A DNA stretch of 5,017 nucleotides from Clostridia bacterium (lineage in GTDB: Bacteria; Bacillota; Clostridia; Oscillospirales; CAG-272), in the NCBI GenBank assembly GCA_017958845.1, contig JAGDBW010000190.1, forward strand, positions 1 to 5,017. The letters run 5' to 3'. Each line of letters opens with the position of its first letter. Positions within the stretch are counted from its first letter, which is position 1. Below, piece after piece: positions 1 through 4,088 of this stretch. Position numbers and translations under genes: made by a program. The notes under the pieces are model-generated. The model worked only from the letters and a program-made list of their open reading frames with translations, was not told the origin of the DNA and ran no database searches.

Positions 1-1378
1 GGCGGACGGCGGCGCGGGCGGCCCGCAGGTCCGGCAGCTCGCCCAGGGCGATCAGGCACACGGCGATGTTGCCCATGACGGTGGCCTCGGCCGGGCCGGC
101 CAGCACGGTCGTGCCCGTGGCGGCGGCGGTCAGCCGGCAGAGCAGCGTGTCCTTGATGCCTCCGCCGAGCATGTGGATGGCGGGGTAGGTCCGGCCGGTC
201 AGGGCGGTGAGTTTTTCAAAATTGGTGCGGTACTTCATGGCCAGCGACTCGTAGATGCAGCGCATGACCTCGCCGCGCGTCTGCGGCACATACTGGCCGG
301 TCGCGCGGCAGTACTCGCGCACGCGGCCCGGCATATCCCCCGCCGCCTCAAAGACGGGCGCGTCGCAGTCGATATAGCAGCGGAACGGCGGGCAGGCCAG
401 CGCTTCCCTCTCCAGGTCGGCGTAGGAGACGTCCTGTCCCTCGCGGATCCACTGGCGGCGGGCCTCCTGGATGAGCCACAGGCCCATGATGTTTTTGAGA
501 AAGCGGATGCTGCCCCCCCAGCCGCCCTCGTTGGTATACATGACGCGCTCGCTCTCGGGGGTGATGCAGGGGGCGGCCAGCTCGGTGCCGAACAGCGACC
601 ACGTGCCGCAGCTGATGTAGGCAAAATCGCCCTCGGCGGGCGCGGCCGCCACGGCCGAGGCGGTGTCGTGGGTGCAGACGGCGATGACGGGGATGGGCGG
701 GCACTTGAGTTCTTCGCAGATCGAGGGCAAGAGCGTCCCGTAGGTCTCGCCCGGCCCGATCAGGGGCGGCAGGATCCGGGCGGGGATGCCCAGCCGGTCC
801 AAGAGGTCCGTGTCCCACGTCTTGCGGTACGGGTCAAAGAAGTTGGAAGTGGAGGCGATGGTCCGCTCCGCCCGCTTCTCGCCCGTGAGCAGGTAGGCAA
901 AGTAGTCGGGGATAAAGAGCATCCTGTCCGTCCGCTCCAACAGGTCCGGACGGTGATGCGCGAGGTAGTAGAGCTGGTAGAGGGTGTTGATGCGCATGGT
1001 CTGGGTGCCGGTGCGGGTGTAGAGCTCGTGGGAGGAGACGGCCGCAAAAACCTCATCGGGGATGCCCTCGGTGCGGGCGTCGCGGTAGTGCACGGGGTTG
1101 GACACCAGGTCGCCCGCGCGGTCGATCAGCGCAAAGTCCACCCCCCCGGTGTCGATGCCGATGGCGTCGACGGGGCCTTTTTGCAGGGCTTTGGCGATCC
1201 CCTGCTTGATCTCGAACCACAGGCGCAGGATATCCCAGTACATGGTGCCGGAGGCGGTGACGGTGTCGTTGGAAAACCGGTGGATCTCCTCCATCCCGAT
1301 GCGGCCGTCCGTGAGGGTCGCCAGCATGGCGCGGCCGCTGGACGCGCCGAAATCAAAGGCAAGAATACGTTTGGACAT
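1..1378 (-). CDS. rhaB: Rhamnulokinase (RhaB), FGGY-family sugar kinase, 3' end cut by window edge
   Basis: Cytoplasmic kinase that transfers phosphate from ATP to L-rhamnulose, giving L-rhamnulose-1-phosphate. I translated 459 codons without a stop from ATG 1378-1376, which has a GAGGAG site 5 bases upstream. Family features in order: N-terminal phosphate-binding DFGASSGR (9-16), IDTGGVDFAL (75-84), NPVHYRD (94-100), TGTQ...INTLYQL (123-136), HDTASAV (237-243) with likely catalytic base Asp238, YISCGTWSL (254-262), NEGG followed by IRFLKNIMGLWL (283-302), ESLAMKYR (377-384), the nucleotide-binding GGG at 405-407, and AGPAEAT...GN (427-437). Family members are about 470-490 residues, so only a short C-terminal piece is missing. 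Oddities: the usual DTWGVDF motif has Gly at 78 instead of Trp, the usual SSGTWS has Cys257, and the usual Asn after GGG is Asp410. No rhaA or rhaD is visible; any would lie beyond the left edge. The family assignment is firm, but exact substrate is slightly less sure because of the substitutions. Confidence 0.93.
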   Translation of the reverse strand, partial: MSKRILAFDFGASSGRAMLATLTDGRIGMEEIHRFSNDTVTASGTMYWDILRLWFEIKQGIAKALQKGPVDAIGIDTGGVDFALIDRAGDLVSNPVHYRDARTEGIPDEVFAAVSSHELYTRTGTQTMRINTLYQLYYLAHHRPDLLERTDRMLFIPDYFAYLLTGEKRAERTIASTSNFFDPYRKTWDTDLLDRLGIPARILPPLIGPGETYGTLLPSICEELKCPPIPVIAVCTHDTASAVAAAPAEGDFAYISCGTWSLFGTELAAPCITPESERVMYTNEGGWGGSIRFLKNIMGLWLIQEARRQWIREGQDVSYADLEREALACPPFRCYIDCDAPVFEAAGDMPGRVREYCRATGQYVPQTRGEVMRCIYESLAMKYRTNFEKLTALTGRTYPAIHMLGGGIKDTLLCRLTAAATGTTVLAGPAEATVMGNIAVCLIALGELPDLRAARAAVR

Positions 1379-1383
1379 ACGTT

Positions 1384-1389
1384 CTCCTC
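1384..1389 (-). promoter_or_regulatory. Ribosome binding site of rhaB
   Basis: GAGGAG on the minus strand, 5 bases before ATG 1378. It fixes the rhaB start, which also gives the expected short N-terminus ahead of the DFGASSGR phosphate-binding motif. Confidence 0.85.
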
Positions 1390-1422
1390 GATCGGTCTTG
1401 TATGGTCGATGACGTCGATCGG
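1388..1422. repeat. Direct repeat TCGATCGG (two copies) in the rhaB leader
   Basis: TCGATCGG occurs at 1388-1395 and again at 1415-1422, 27 bases apart start to start, with a partial copy (TCGATG) at 1406-1411. The first copy touches the rhaB ribosome binding site. Spacing of 27 is not a whole number of helical turns. The repeats lie downstream of the predicted rhaB start point, so any role would be as a roadblock or RNA-level site. They may be chance in GC-rich DNA. Confidence 0.35.
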
Positions 1423-1450
1423 CCGCCGGGCCGCGGTATGGCCGGGGCGG

Positions 1451-1468
1451 GCGGACGACGACGTCCGC
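1451..1468 (-). other. Hairpin in the rhaB 5' leader
   Basis: On the transcript strand GCGGACG, loop TCGT, then CGTCCGC: a perfect 7-bp stem with a 4-base loop. It lies about 25 bases into the predicted rhaB leader. No T-run follows, so it is not a terminator. It may stabilise the mRNA or be part of a larger leader fold. Confidence 0.45.
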
Positions 1469-1499
1469 GAGGCCGCGCGGATGCGGCGGCCGGCAATTT

Positions 1500-1529
1500 A
1501 TTATAACAAAGCGCGGCGCTTTTTGTCAA
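1500..1529 (-). promoter_or_regulatory. Perfect-consensus sigma-70/sigma-A promoter for rhaB
   Basis: On the minus strand -35 TTGACA (1529-1524), 18-base spacer, -10 TATAAT (1505-1500); both hexamers match consensus exactly. The start point should fall near 1494, giving a leader of about 116 bases before ATG 1378. Such a strong core promoter for a sugar-catabolic gene suggests control by a repressor rather than reliance on an activator. Confidence 0.85.
1506..1526. promoter_or_regulatory. Candidate operator dyad in the rhaB promoter spacer
   Basis: On the minus strand the spacer plus the end of the -35 reads ACAAA, AA, GCGC, C, GCGC, TTTGT: an imperfect 21-bp dyad. It includes the perfect core AAAGCG-CCG-CGCTTT. 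A protein bound here would block RNA polymerase. A dyad of the same length and ends sits in the spacer of the divergent promoter at 1715-1735. The regulator is not visible in this window. Confidence 0.4.
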
Positions 1530-1547
1530 CCGCGCGCACACGGGCGA

Positions 1548-1565
1548 GCGCCCGGAAACGGGCGC
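1548..1565. other. GC-rich hairpin with GAAA loop
   Basis: Plus strand GCGCCCG, loop GAAA, CGGGCGC: a perfect 7-bp stem closed by a GNRA-type tetraloop when read rightward. It lies between the two divergent promoters, outside either predicted transcript. No function is assigned. Confidence 0.4.
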
Positions 1566-1581
1566 GAAAAGAGACCGGAAA

Positions 1582-1621
1582 CCGCCCCGCGGACGCCCGG
1601 AGGGGCGTCGGGGTGGCTTTT
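1582..1621 (+). terminator. Long terminator-like hairpin with short T-run between divergent promoters
   Basis: The outer stem CCGCCCC (1582-1588) pairs with GGGGTGG (1610-1616) with one G-T wobble. After a 3-base bulge (1589-1591) the inner stem GACGCCC (1592-1598) pairs with GGGCGTC (1603-1609) around a GGAG loop. The right side is followed by C and TTTT (1618-1621), and the left is preceded by AAA. It looks like a rightward intrinsic terminator with a weak T-run. No gene precedes it on the plus strand, so it may instead insulate the region or end an unseen small or antisense transcript. Confidence 0.4.
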
Positions 1622-1627
1622 GCGCCC

Positions 1628-1643
1628 GCGCGCACTTGCGCGC
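1628..1643. other. Short GC hairpin
   Basis: GCGCGC (1628-1633), loop ACTT, GCGCGC (1638-1643): a perfect 6-bp stem. It is the third consecutive hairpin in the segment between the promoters. Simple alternating GC makes chance occurrence fairly likely. Confidence 0.3.
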
Positions 1644-1653
1644 ATGAGCAAAA

Positions 1654-1681
1654 CGACGAAAAGAGAGGGCAAAAATCGTCG
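1654..1681. repeat. Inverted repeat CGACGA / TCGTCG
   Basis: CGACGA (1654-1659) and TCGTCG (1676-1681) form a perfect 6-bp inverted repeat separated by 16 purine-rich bases. It ends about 30 bases upstream of the oxidoreductase -35 element. The position would suit an activator or auxiliary operator, but evidence is positional only. Confidence 0.3.
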
Positions 1682-1711
1682 ATTTGACCAAAAAGATTTT
1701 GTCGTGCAGGA

Positions 1712-1741
1712 TGGACAAACGCAAAGGCGATTTGTTATAAT
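1712..1741 (+). promoter_or_regulatory. Sigma-70/sigma-A promoter for the oxidoreductase gene
   Basis: -35 TGGACA (1712-1717, 5 of 6 consensus), 18-base spacer, -10 TATAAT (1736-1741, perfect). The start point should be near G1749, giving a leader of about 75 bases to ATG 1824. It shares the 18-base spacing and the string TTTGTTATAATA with the rhaB promoter pointing the other way. Confidence 0.82.
1715..1735. promoter_or_regulatory. Candidate operator dyad in the oxidoreductase promoter spacer
   Basis: ACAAA-CGC-AAAG-GCG-A-TTTGT: an imperfect 21-bp dyad with one unpaired A, filling the spacer and the end of the -35. It has the same ACAAA/TTTGT ends and GC-rich inner half-sites as the dyad at 1506-1526. 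Part of the likeness comes from the promoter elements themselves, so this is a candidate only. Confidence 0.35.
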
Positions 1742-1748
1742 ACACTTT

Positions 1749-1770
1749 GGAAAAGCATTTCTATTTTTCC
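1749..1770 (+). other. Possible 5'-terminal hairpin of the oxidoreductase mRNA
   Basis: GGAAAA (1749-1754) pairs with TTTTCC (1765-1770) around a 10-base loop, starting at the predicted first transcribed base. The stem is AT-rich and weak. A stem at the extreme 5' end can slow mRNA decay; here this is inference. Confidence 0.3.
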
Positions 1771-1808
1771 TGCCCCGCGGAGCGGATCACAACGATTTTT
1801 TTGAAACC

Positions 1809-1816
1809 GGAAGGAG
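1809..1816 (+). promoter_or_regulatory. Ribosome binding site of the oxidoreductase gene
   Basis: GGAAGGAG ending 7 bases before ATG 1824, separated by a T-run that keeps the site unstructured. It selects 1824 over the open in-frame stretch further upstream, which has no comparable site. Confidence 0.88.
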
Positions 1817-1823
1817 TTTTTTT

Positions 1824-3026
1824 ATGGCACAGGAAAAGAACGAAAAAGCGGTACTCGACGCCTTTAAGGGCGTACAGGCGAACGGCCCCGCCGTCGACGC
1901 CTCCAAAAAGGTGAGAGTCGGCATCATCGGCTGCGGCTGGATCGCCGACGCGCACATGACCTCCTATCTCAAACAGCCCGACGTCGAGATCGTGGCGGGC
2001 GCCGACCTCGTCCCCGGCAAAGCCGCCGCCTTCTTTGCGAAATACGCGGACAAGGTAGACGTATCGGGGATCAAATGCGACTATCCCTCCCACAAGGAGA
2101 TGATCGCGGACAAGTCGCTGAAACTCGACTGCGTGAGCATCTGCACCTACAACCGTACCCACGCGGTCTGCGCCATCGACGCGCTCAACGCCGGCATCAA
2201 CGTCCTGCTTGAAAAGCCCATGTGCGTCACCCTCGACGAGGCCGTGGAGATCTGCCGCGCCGAAAAGAAGAGCGGCAAGGTGCTCTCGATCGGCTTTCAG
2301 CCCCGCTTTGACCCCAACATGCAGATGATCGGCAAGGTCTGCCGCTCGGGCGAACTGGGCAAGATCTACTACATCCAGACGGGCGGCGGCCGCCGCCAGG
2401 GCATCCCCTTCCCCTACGGCACGTCCTTTATCGAAGACAAGACCGCCGGTCTCGGCGCTCTGGGCGACATCGGCTGCTATTCGCTCGACTGCGTGCTCAA
2501 CGCCATCGGCTATCCGAAGCCCCTGACCGTCTCGGGCTACAAGTCCGCCTATTTCGGCACGAGCAAAGAGTACGCCGGCTACGTCAACTCCGGCCACACC
2601 GACTATGCCGACAAGTTTGGCGTCGATGACTTTGCCGCCGCGTTTATCCGCCTCGAGGGCGGGATCATCCTCGACTTCCGTATCGCGTGGGCGATGCACC
2701 TCGACTCTCCCGGCGACACCATCATCATGGGCACCAAGGGCTCGCTGCGCGTCCCCGCCACCGAGTGCTGGAACGGCTCCTTTGACAAACCCATGAAACT
2801 GTACAAGAACGTCGCGGGTCAGGACGTGGTCACCGAGATCCCGCTGGTCCCCGGCTCCGTGGGCCTGTTTGAGCGCAAGATCCGCACCTTCCTCGACGCT
2901 TCCAAGAACGGCGGAAAATCGCCCGTTCCCTCCTCTCAGATCATCTACAACCAGGCCATCATCGACGGGATCGCCCGTTCTGCCGACGCCGGCCGCGAAG
3001 TGGAGATCCACGTCCCCGAAATCTGA
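1824..3026 (+). CDS. Gfo/Idh/MocA-family NAD(P)-dependent oxidoreductase
   Basis: 400-residue cytoplasmic dehydrogenase, likely acting on a sugar, sugar acid or inositol hydroxyl with bound or free NAD(P). A charged N-terminal extension (1-29) precedes the Rossmann fold. The dinucleotide motif GIIGCGWIA is at 33-41. VSICTYNRTH (104-113) follows, then the catalytic-lysine motif EKP at 130-132 (Lys131). The second domain has GGGRRQGIP (187-195) and GALGDIGCYSLD (211-222). In this family that last motif is often D-x-G-x-H; here Asp215 and Tyr219 are seen, and Tyr at this place is known in glucose-fructose oxidoreductase. No signal peptide or Tat motif, so it is not a secreted GFOR or GH109-type enzyme. 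Length is typical. It has its own promoter and ends 9 bases before a strong terminator. It lies divergent from rhaB and upstream of an isomerase/epimerase. Family is sure; substrate is unknown. Confidence 0.93.
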   Translation: MAQEKNEKAVLDAFKGVQANGPAVDASKKVRVGIIGCGWIADAHMTSYLKQPDVEIVAGADLVPGKAAAFFAKYADKVDVSGIKCDYPSHKEMIADKSLKLDCVSICTYNRTHAVCAIDALNAGINVLLEKPMCVTLDEAVEICRAEKKSGKVLSIGFQPRFDPNMQMIGKVCRSGELGKIYYIQTGGGRRQGIPFPYGTSFIEDKTAGLGALGDIGCYSLDCVLNAIGYPKPLTVSGYKSAYFGTSKEYAGYVNSGHTDYADKFGVDDFAAAFIRLEGGIILDFRIAWAMHLDSPGDTIIMGTKGSLRVPATECWNGSFDKPMKLYKNVAGQDVVTEIPLVPGSVGLFERKIRTFLDASKNGGKSPVPSSQIIYNQAIIDGIARSADAGREVEIHVPEI

Positions 3027-3034
3027 AAAACCAC

Positions 3035-3062
3035 GGCGGCCGCTGCGCGGCCGCCTTTTTTT
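3035..3062 (+). terminator. Strong intrinsic terminator after the oxidoreductase gene
   Basis: GGCGGCCGC (3035-3043), loop TGC, GCGGCCGCC (3047-3055): a perfect 9-bp all-GC stem, followed directly by seven T (3056-3062) and preceded by an A-run just after the stop codon. This is the clearest terminator in the window. It stands between two co-directional genes. Confidence 0.9.
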
Positions 3063-3090
3063 CGCGCCGACCCGTCCGAAAACGAACAGA

Positions 3091-3096
3091 AAAGGA
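3091..3096 (+). promoter_or_regulatory. Ribosome binding site of the isomerase gene
   Basis: AAAGGA, 7 bases before ATG 3104; weaker than the other sites in the window. It supports the ATG at 3104, which gives the conserved N-terminal GLQLYSIRD. Confidence 0.7.
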
Positions 3097-3103
3097 AAAC
3101 GAT

Positions 3104-3838
3104 ATGACGCCTTATGGACTGCAGCTGTACAGTATCCGCGACCTGACCGAAAAGGACCTTGAAAAGGGGCTGGAAACGGCCGCCGCGCTCGGCTACGCTT
3201 CGGTGGAGTTTGCCGGCTTTTTCGGCCGGCCCGCCAAAGAGGTCAGAGCGACGCTGGAGCGCCTCGGCCTGCGGGCGAGCGGCACTCACACCGGTATCGA
3301 AGCCCTCTCCCCCGACCGCATCGCCGAAACGATGGAATACCACCTGGCGCTCGGCTGCCGGGATCTCATCATCCCCGGCTATCCGCACGCCGACACGGCC
3401 GAGGGGCTGGACGAGCTGCTCCGCACCGTCGAGTACGCGGCGCCGATCCTGCGCGGGCACGGCATCCGGCTCGGCTACCACAACCACGCCTTTGAGTTTC
3501 TCCCCACTTCTTTCGGGCGCGACATCTTTGAAGAGCTGCACGACAAAACCGACGTCTGCTTTGAGATCGACACCTTTTGGGCCTGGGAGGCCGGGCGGGA
3601 CCCGGTCGCCCTGATGCGGCGGCTCCGGGCCGAGGGGCGGCTGTGCGCCATCCACCTCAAAGACGGCAAGCGAGGCGGCGAAGGCCGCTCGATCGGCGAG
3701 GGCGACGCCCCGTGTCTCGCCGTGCGGAGCGCGGCGCTGGAGCTGGGCGTGCCGATGATCGTGGAGTCGGAGGGGCTCGACCCGACCGGACCCGAAGAAG
3801 TCGAACGCTGTATCCGCTTTCTCCGCGCGCTCGATTGA
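3104..3838 (+). CDS. Sugar phosphate isomerase/epimerase (xylose isomerase-like TIM barrel, COG1082 type)
   Basis: 244-residue soluble TIM-barrel protein of the group that includes IolE/IolI, hydroxypyruvate isomerase and tagatose 3-epimerase; members use a divalent metal to isomerise, epimerise or dehydrate sugars. Family marks: strand 1 GLQLYSIRD (5-13), VEFAGF (34-39), LIIPGYP (88-94), the active-site strand YHNHAFEF (125-132), EIDTFWA (154-160), IHLKDGK (183-189), GEGD (198-201) and IVESEG (219-224). Asp156, His184 and Glu221 are the likeliest metal ligands, with His126-Glu131 contributing; that is inference from the fold. Somewhat short for the family (often 250-290) but complete. It starts 41 bases after a strong terminator with no clear promoter of its own, so it may depend on read-through from the oxidoreductase gene. 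That pairing is common in sugar and inositol catabolic loci. The exact reaction cannot be read from sequence. Confidence 0.9.
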   Translation: MTPYGLQLYSIRDLTEKDLEKGLETAAALGYASVEFAGFFGRPAKEVRATLERLGLRASGTHTGIEALSPDRIAETMEYHLALGCRDLIIPGYPHADTAEGLDELLRTVEYAAPILRGHGIRLGYHNHAFEFLPTSFGRDIFEELHDKTDVCFEIDTFWAWEAGRDPVALMRRLRAEGRLCAIHLKDGKRGGEGRSIGEGDAPCLAVRSAALELGVPMIVESEGLDPTGPEEVERCIRFLRALD

Positions 3839-3888
3839 CGGCGGTTCGGACTGCGGGCAGACTCAAATTGTGAACATTTTGTAAACTT

Positions 3889-3911
3889 TCGGAGGCATGT
3901 CCGACTTTTTT
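3889..3911 (+). terminator. Weak candidate terminator after the isomerase gene
   Basis: TCGGA (3889-3893) pairs with TCCGA (3900-3904) around a 6-base loop, then C and six T (3906-3911). The stem is only 5 bp, so termination is probably partial. It is 50 bases after the isomerase stop. Confidence 0.4.
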
Positions 3912-3916
3912 GCGCG

Positions 3917-3941
3917 ACCGCGTGGAAATTGCGGTTTTTTT
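3917..3941 (+). terminator. Second weak candidate terminator, overlapping the ppdK promoter
   Basis: ACCGC (3917-3921) pairs with GCGGT (3931-3935), extendable by a G-T pair, around a 9-base loop; the T-run is 3935-3941. It overlaps the -35 and spacer of the ppdK promoter. With the hairpin at 3889 it would make a tandem weak terminator separating the isomerase unit from ppdK. Confidence 0.4.
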
Positions 3942-3951
3942 GTGATATAAT
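3923..3951 (+). promoter_or_regulatory. Extended -10 promoter for ppdK
   Basis: -10 TATAAT (3946-3951) is perfect and preceded by TGA, giving an extended -10. A weak -35, TGGAAA (3923-3928, 4 of 6), sits at the ideal 17-base spacing, and the spacer holds a run of seven T. The start point should be near 3958, so the leader to ATG 4089 is about 130 bases. It lacks the ACAAA/TTTGT dyad of the other two promoters. Confidence 0.75.
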
Positions 3952-3961
3952 TCCACTGTTT

Positions 3962-3975
3962 GGGAGTTTGCTCCC
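3962..3975 (+). other. 5'-terminal stem-loop of the ppdK leader
   Basis: GGGAG (3962-3966), loop TTTG, CTCCC (3971-3975): a perfect 5-bp stem beginning about four bases from the predicted transcript start. Stem-loops at this position commonly protect mRNA from 5'-end-dependent decay; the function here is inferred. Confidence 0.5.
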
Positions 3976-3979
3976 GCGC

Positions 3980-4016
3980 GCCGGTTTTGTCGGACGGGAT
4001 CGTGCCCGACGCCGGC
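3980..4016 (+). other. Two-tier stem-loop in the ppdK leader
   Basis: The outer stem GCCGG (3980-3984) pairs with CCGGC (4012-4016). After an internal loop (TTTT against G) the inner stem GTCGG (3989-3993) pairs with CCGAC (4006-4010). An alternative inner pairing, CGGG (3995-3998) with CCCG (4005-4008), is mutually exclusive with the last inner pairs. No T-run follows. I do not recognise any known riboswitch class in it. Confidence 0.35.
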
Positions 4017-4020
4017 CGAA

Positions 4021-4040
4021 AACGAGATAAAACGAGATAA
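4021..4040 (+). repeat. Tandem 10-bp repeat in the ppdK leader
   Basis: AACGAGATAA occurs twice head to tail with no mismatch (4021-4030, 4031-4040), within an A-rich, probably unstructured stretch before the ribosome binding site. It could be slippage or a protein or RNA binding element. Confidence 0.6.
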
Positions 4041-4072
4041 AAAAAGAAATCACAAAAAGAAAATCAATAGAC

Positions 4073-4077
4073 GGAGG
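4073..4077 (+). promoter_or_regulatory. Ribosome binding site of ppdK
   Basis: GGAGG, 11 bases before ATG 4089, which is longer than the other spacings in the window. A nearer ATG at 4078 abuts the site and opens only a four-codon frame, so 4089 is chosen. It gives the usual PPDK N-terminus, with a YVYLFTEGNADMR block just before the GGKG motif. Confidence 0.8.
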
Positions 4078-4088
4078 ATGACTCACAC

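Larger units (their letters stand above)
1379..1823. other. Divergent intergenic region between rhaB and the oxidoreductase gene
   Basis: 445 bases with no supportable protein gene. It contains the rhaB promoter and about 116 bases of leader on the left, the oxidoreductase promoter and about 75 bases of leader on the right, and about 180 bases between the two -35 elements that carry four consecutive inverted repeats. Open frames across it (for example the in-frame stretch upstream of 1824, back to a TTG at 1620) lack ribosome binding sites and resemble no family I recognise. Confidence 0.8.

Noticed and set aside
235..1362. Possible frameshift in rhaB suggested by several short minus-strand frames in other phases
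   Set aside because: Manual translation from 1378 to the left edge stays in a single frame, and family motifs occur in order throughout, so no frameshift is needed.
1499..1505. A plus-strand -10 (TATTAT-like) that might drive a small RNA through the hairpin cluster
   Set aside because: It is the near-palindromic reverse of the rhaB -10, and no -35-like hexamer lies 16-18 bases upstream on the plus strand.
173..1687. A 504-codon open frame on the plus strand running antisense across rhaB and into the intergenic region
   Set aside because: It mirrors the rhamnulokinase reading frame in GC-rich DNA. Its translation is low-complexity (Ala/Gly/Arg/Val-rich) without a recognisable domain, and the minus-strand frame matches RhaB along its whole length.
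1620..1823. In-frame upstream extension of the oxidoreductase (TTG at 1620)
   Set aside because: It would begin upstream of the predicted promoter, lacks a ribosome binding site, and would add 68 residues with no homology. ATG 1824 has a strong site at the right distance.
1761..3011. A 416-codon open frame on the minus strand opposite the oxidoreductase gene
   Set aside because: Shadow of the real gene. The oxidoreductase has a promoter, ribosome binding site, conserved motifs and terminator; the antisense frame has none and no family likeness.
3159..3614. Other-frame open frames within the isomerase gene and its downstream flank, including 3475-4086 on the minus strand
   Set aside because: Arg/Ser/Pro-rich translations typical of out-of-frame GC-rich codons, with no ribosome binding sites. 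The isomerase frame explains the sequence.
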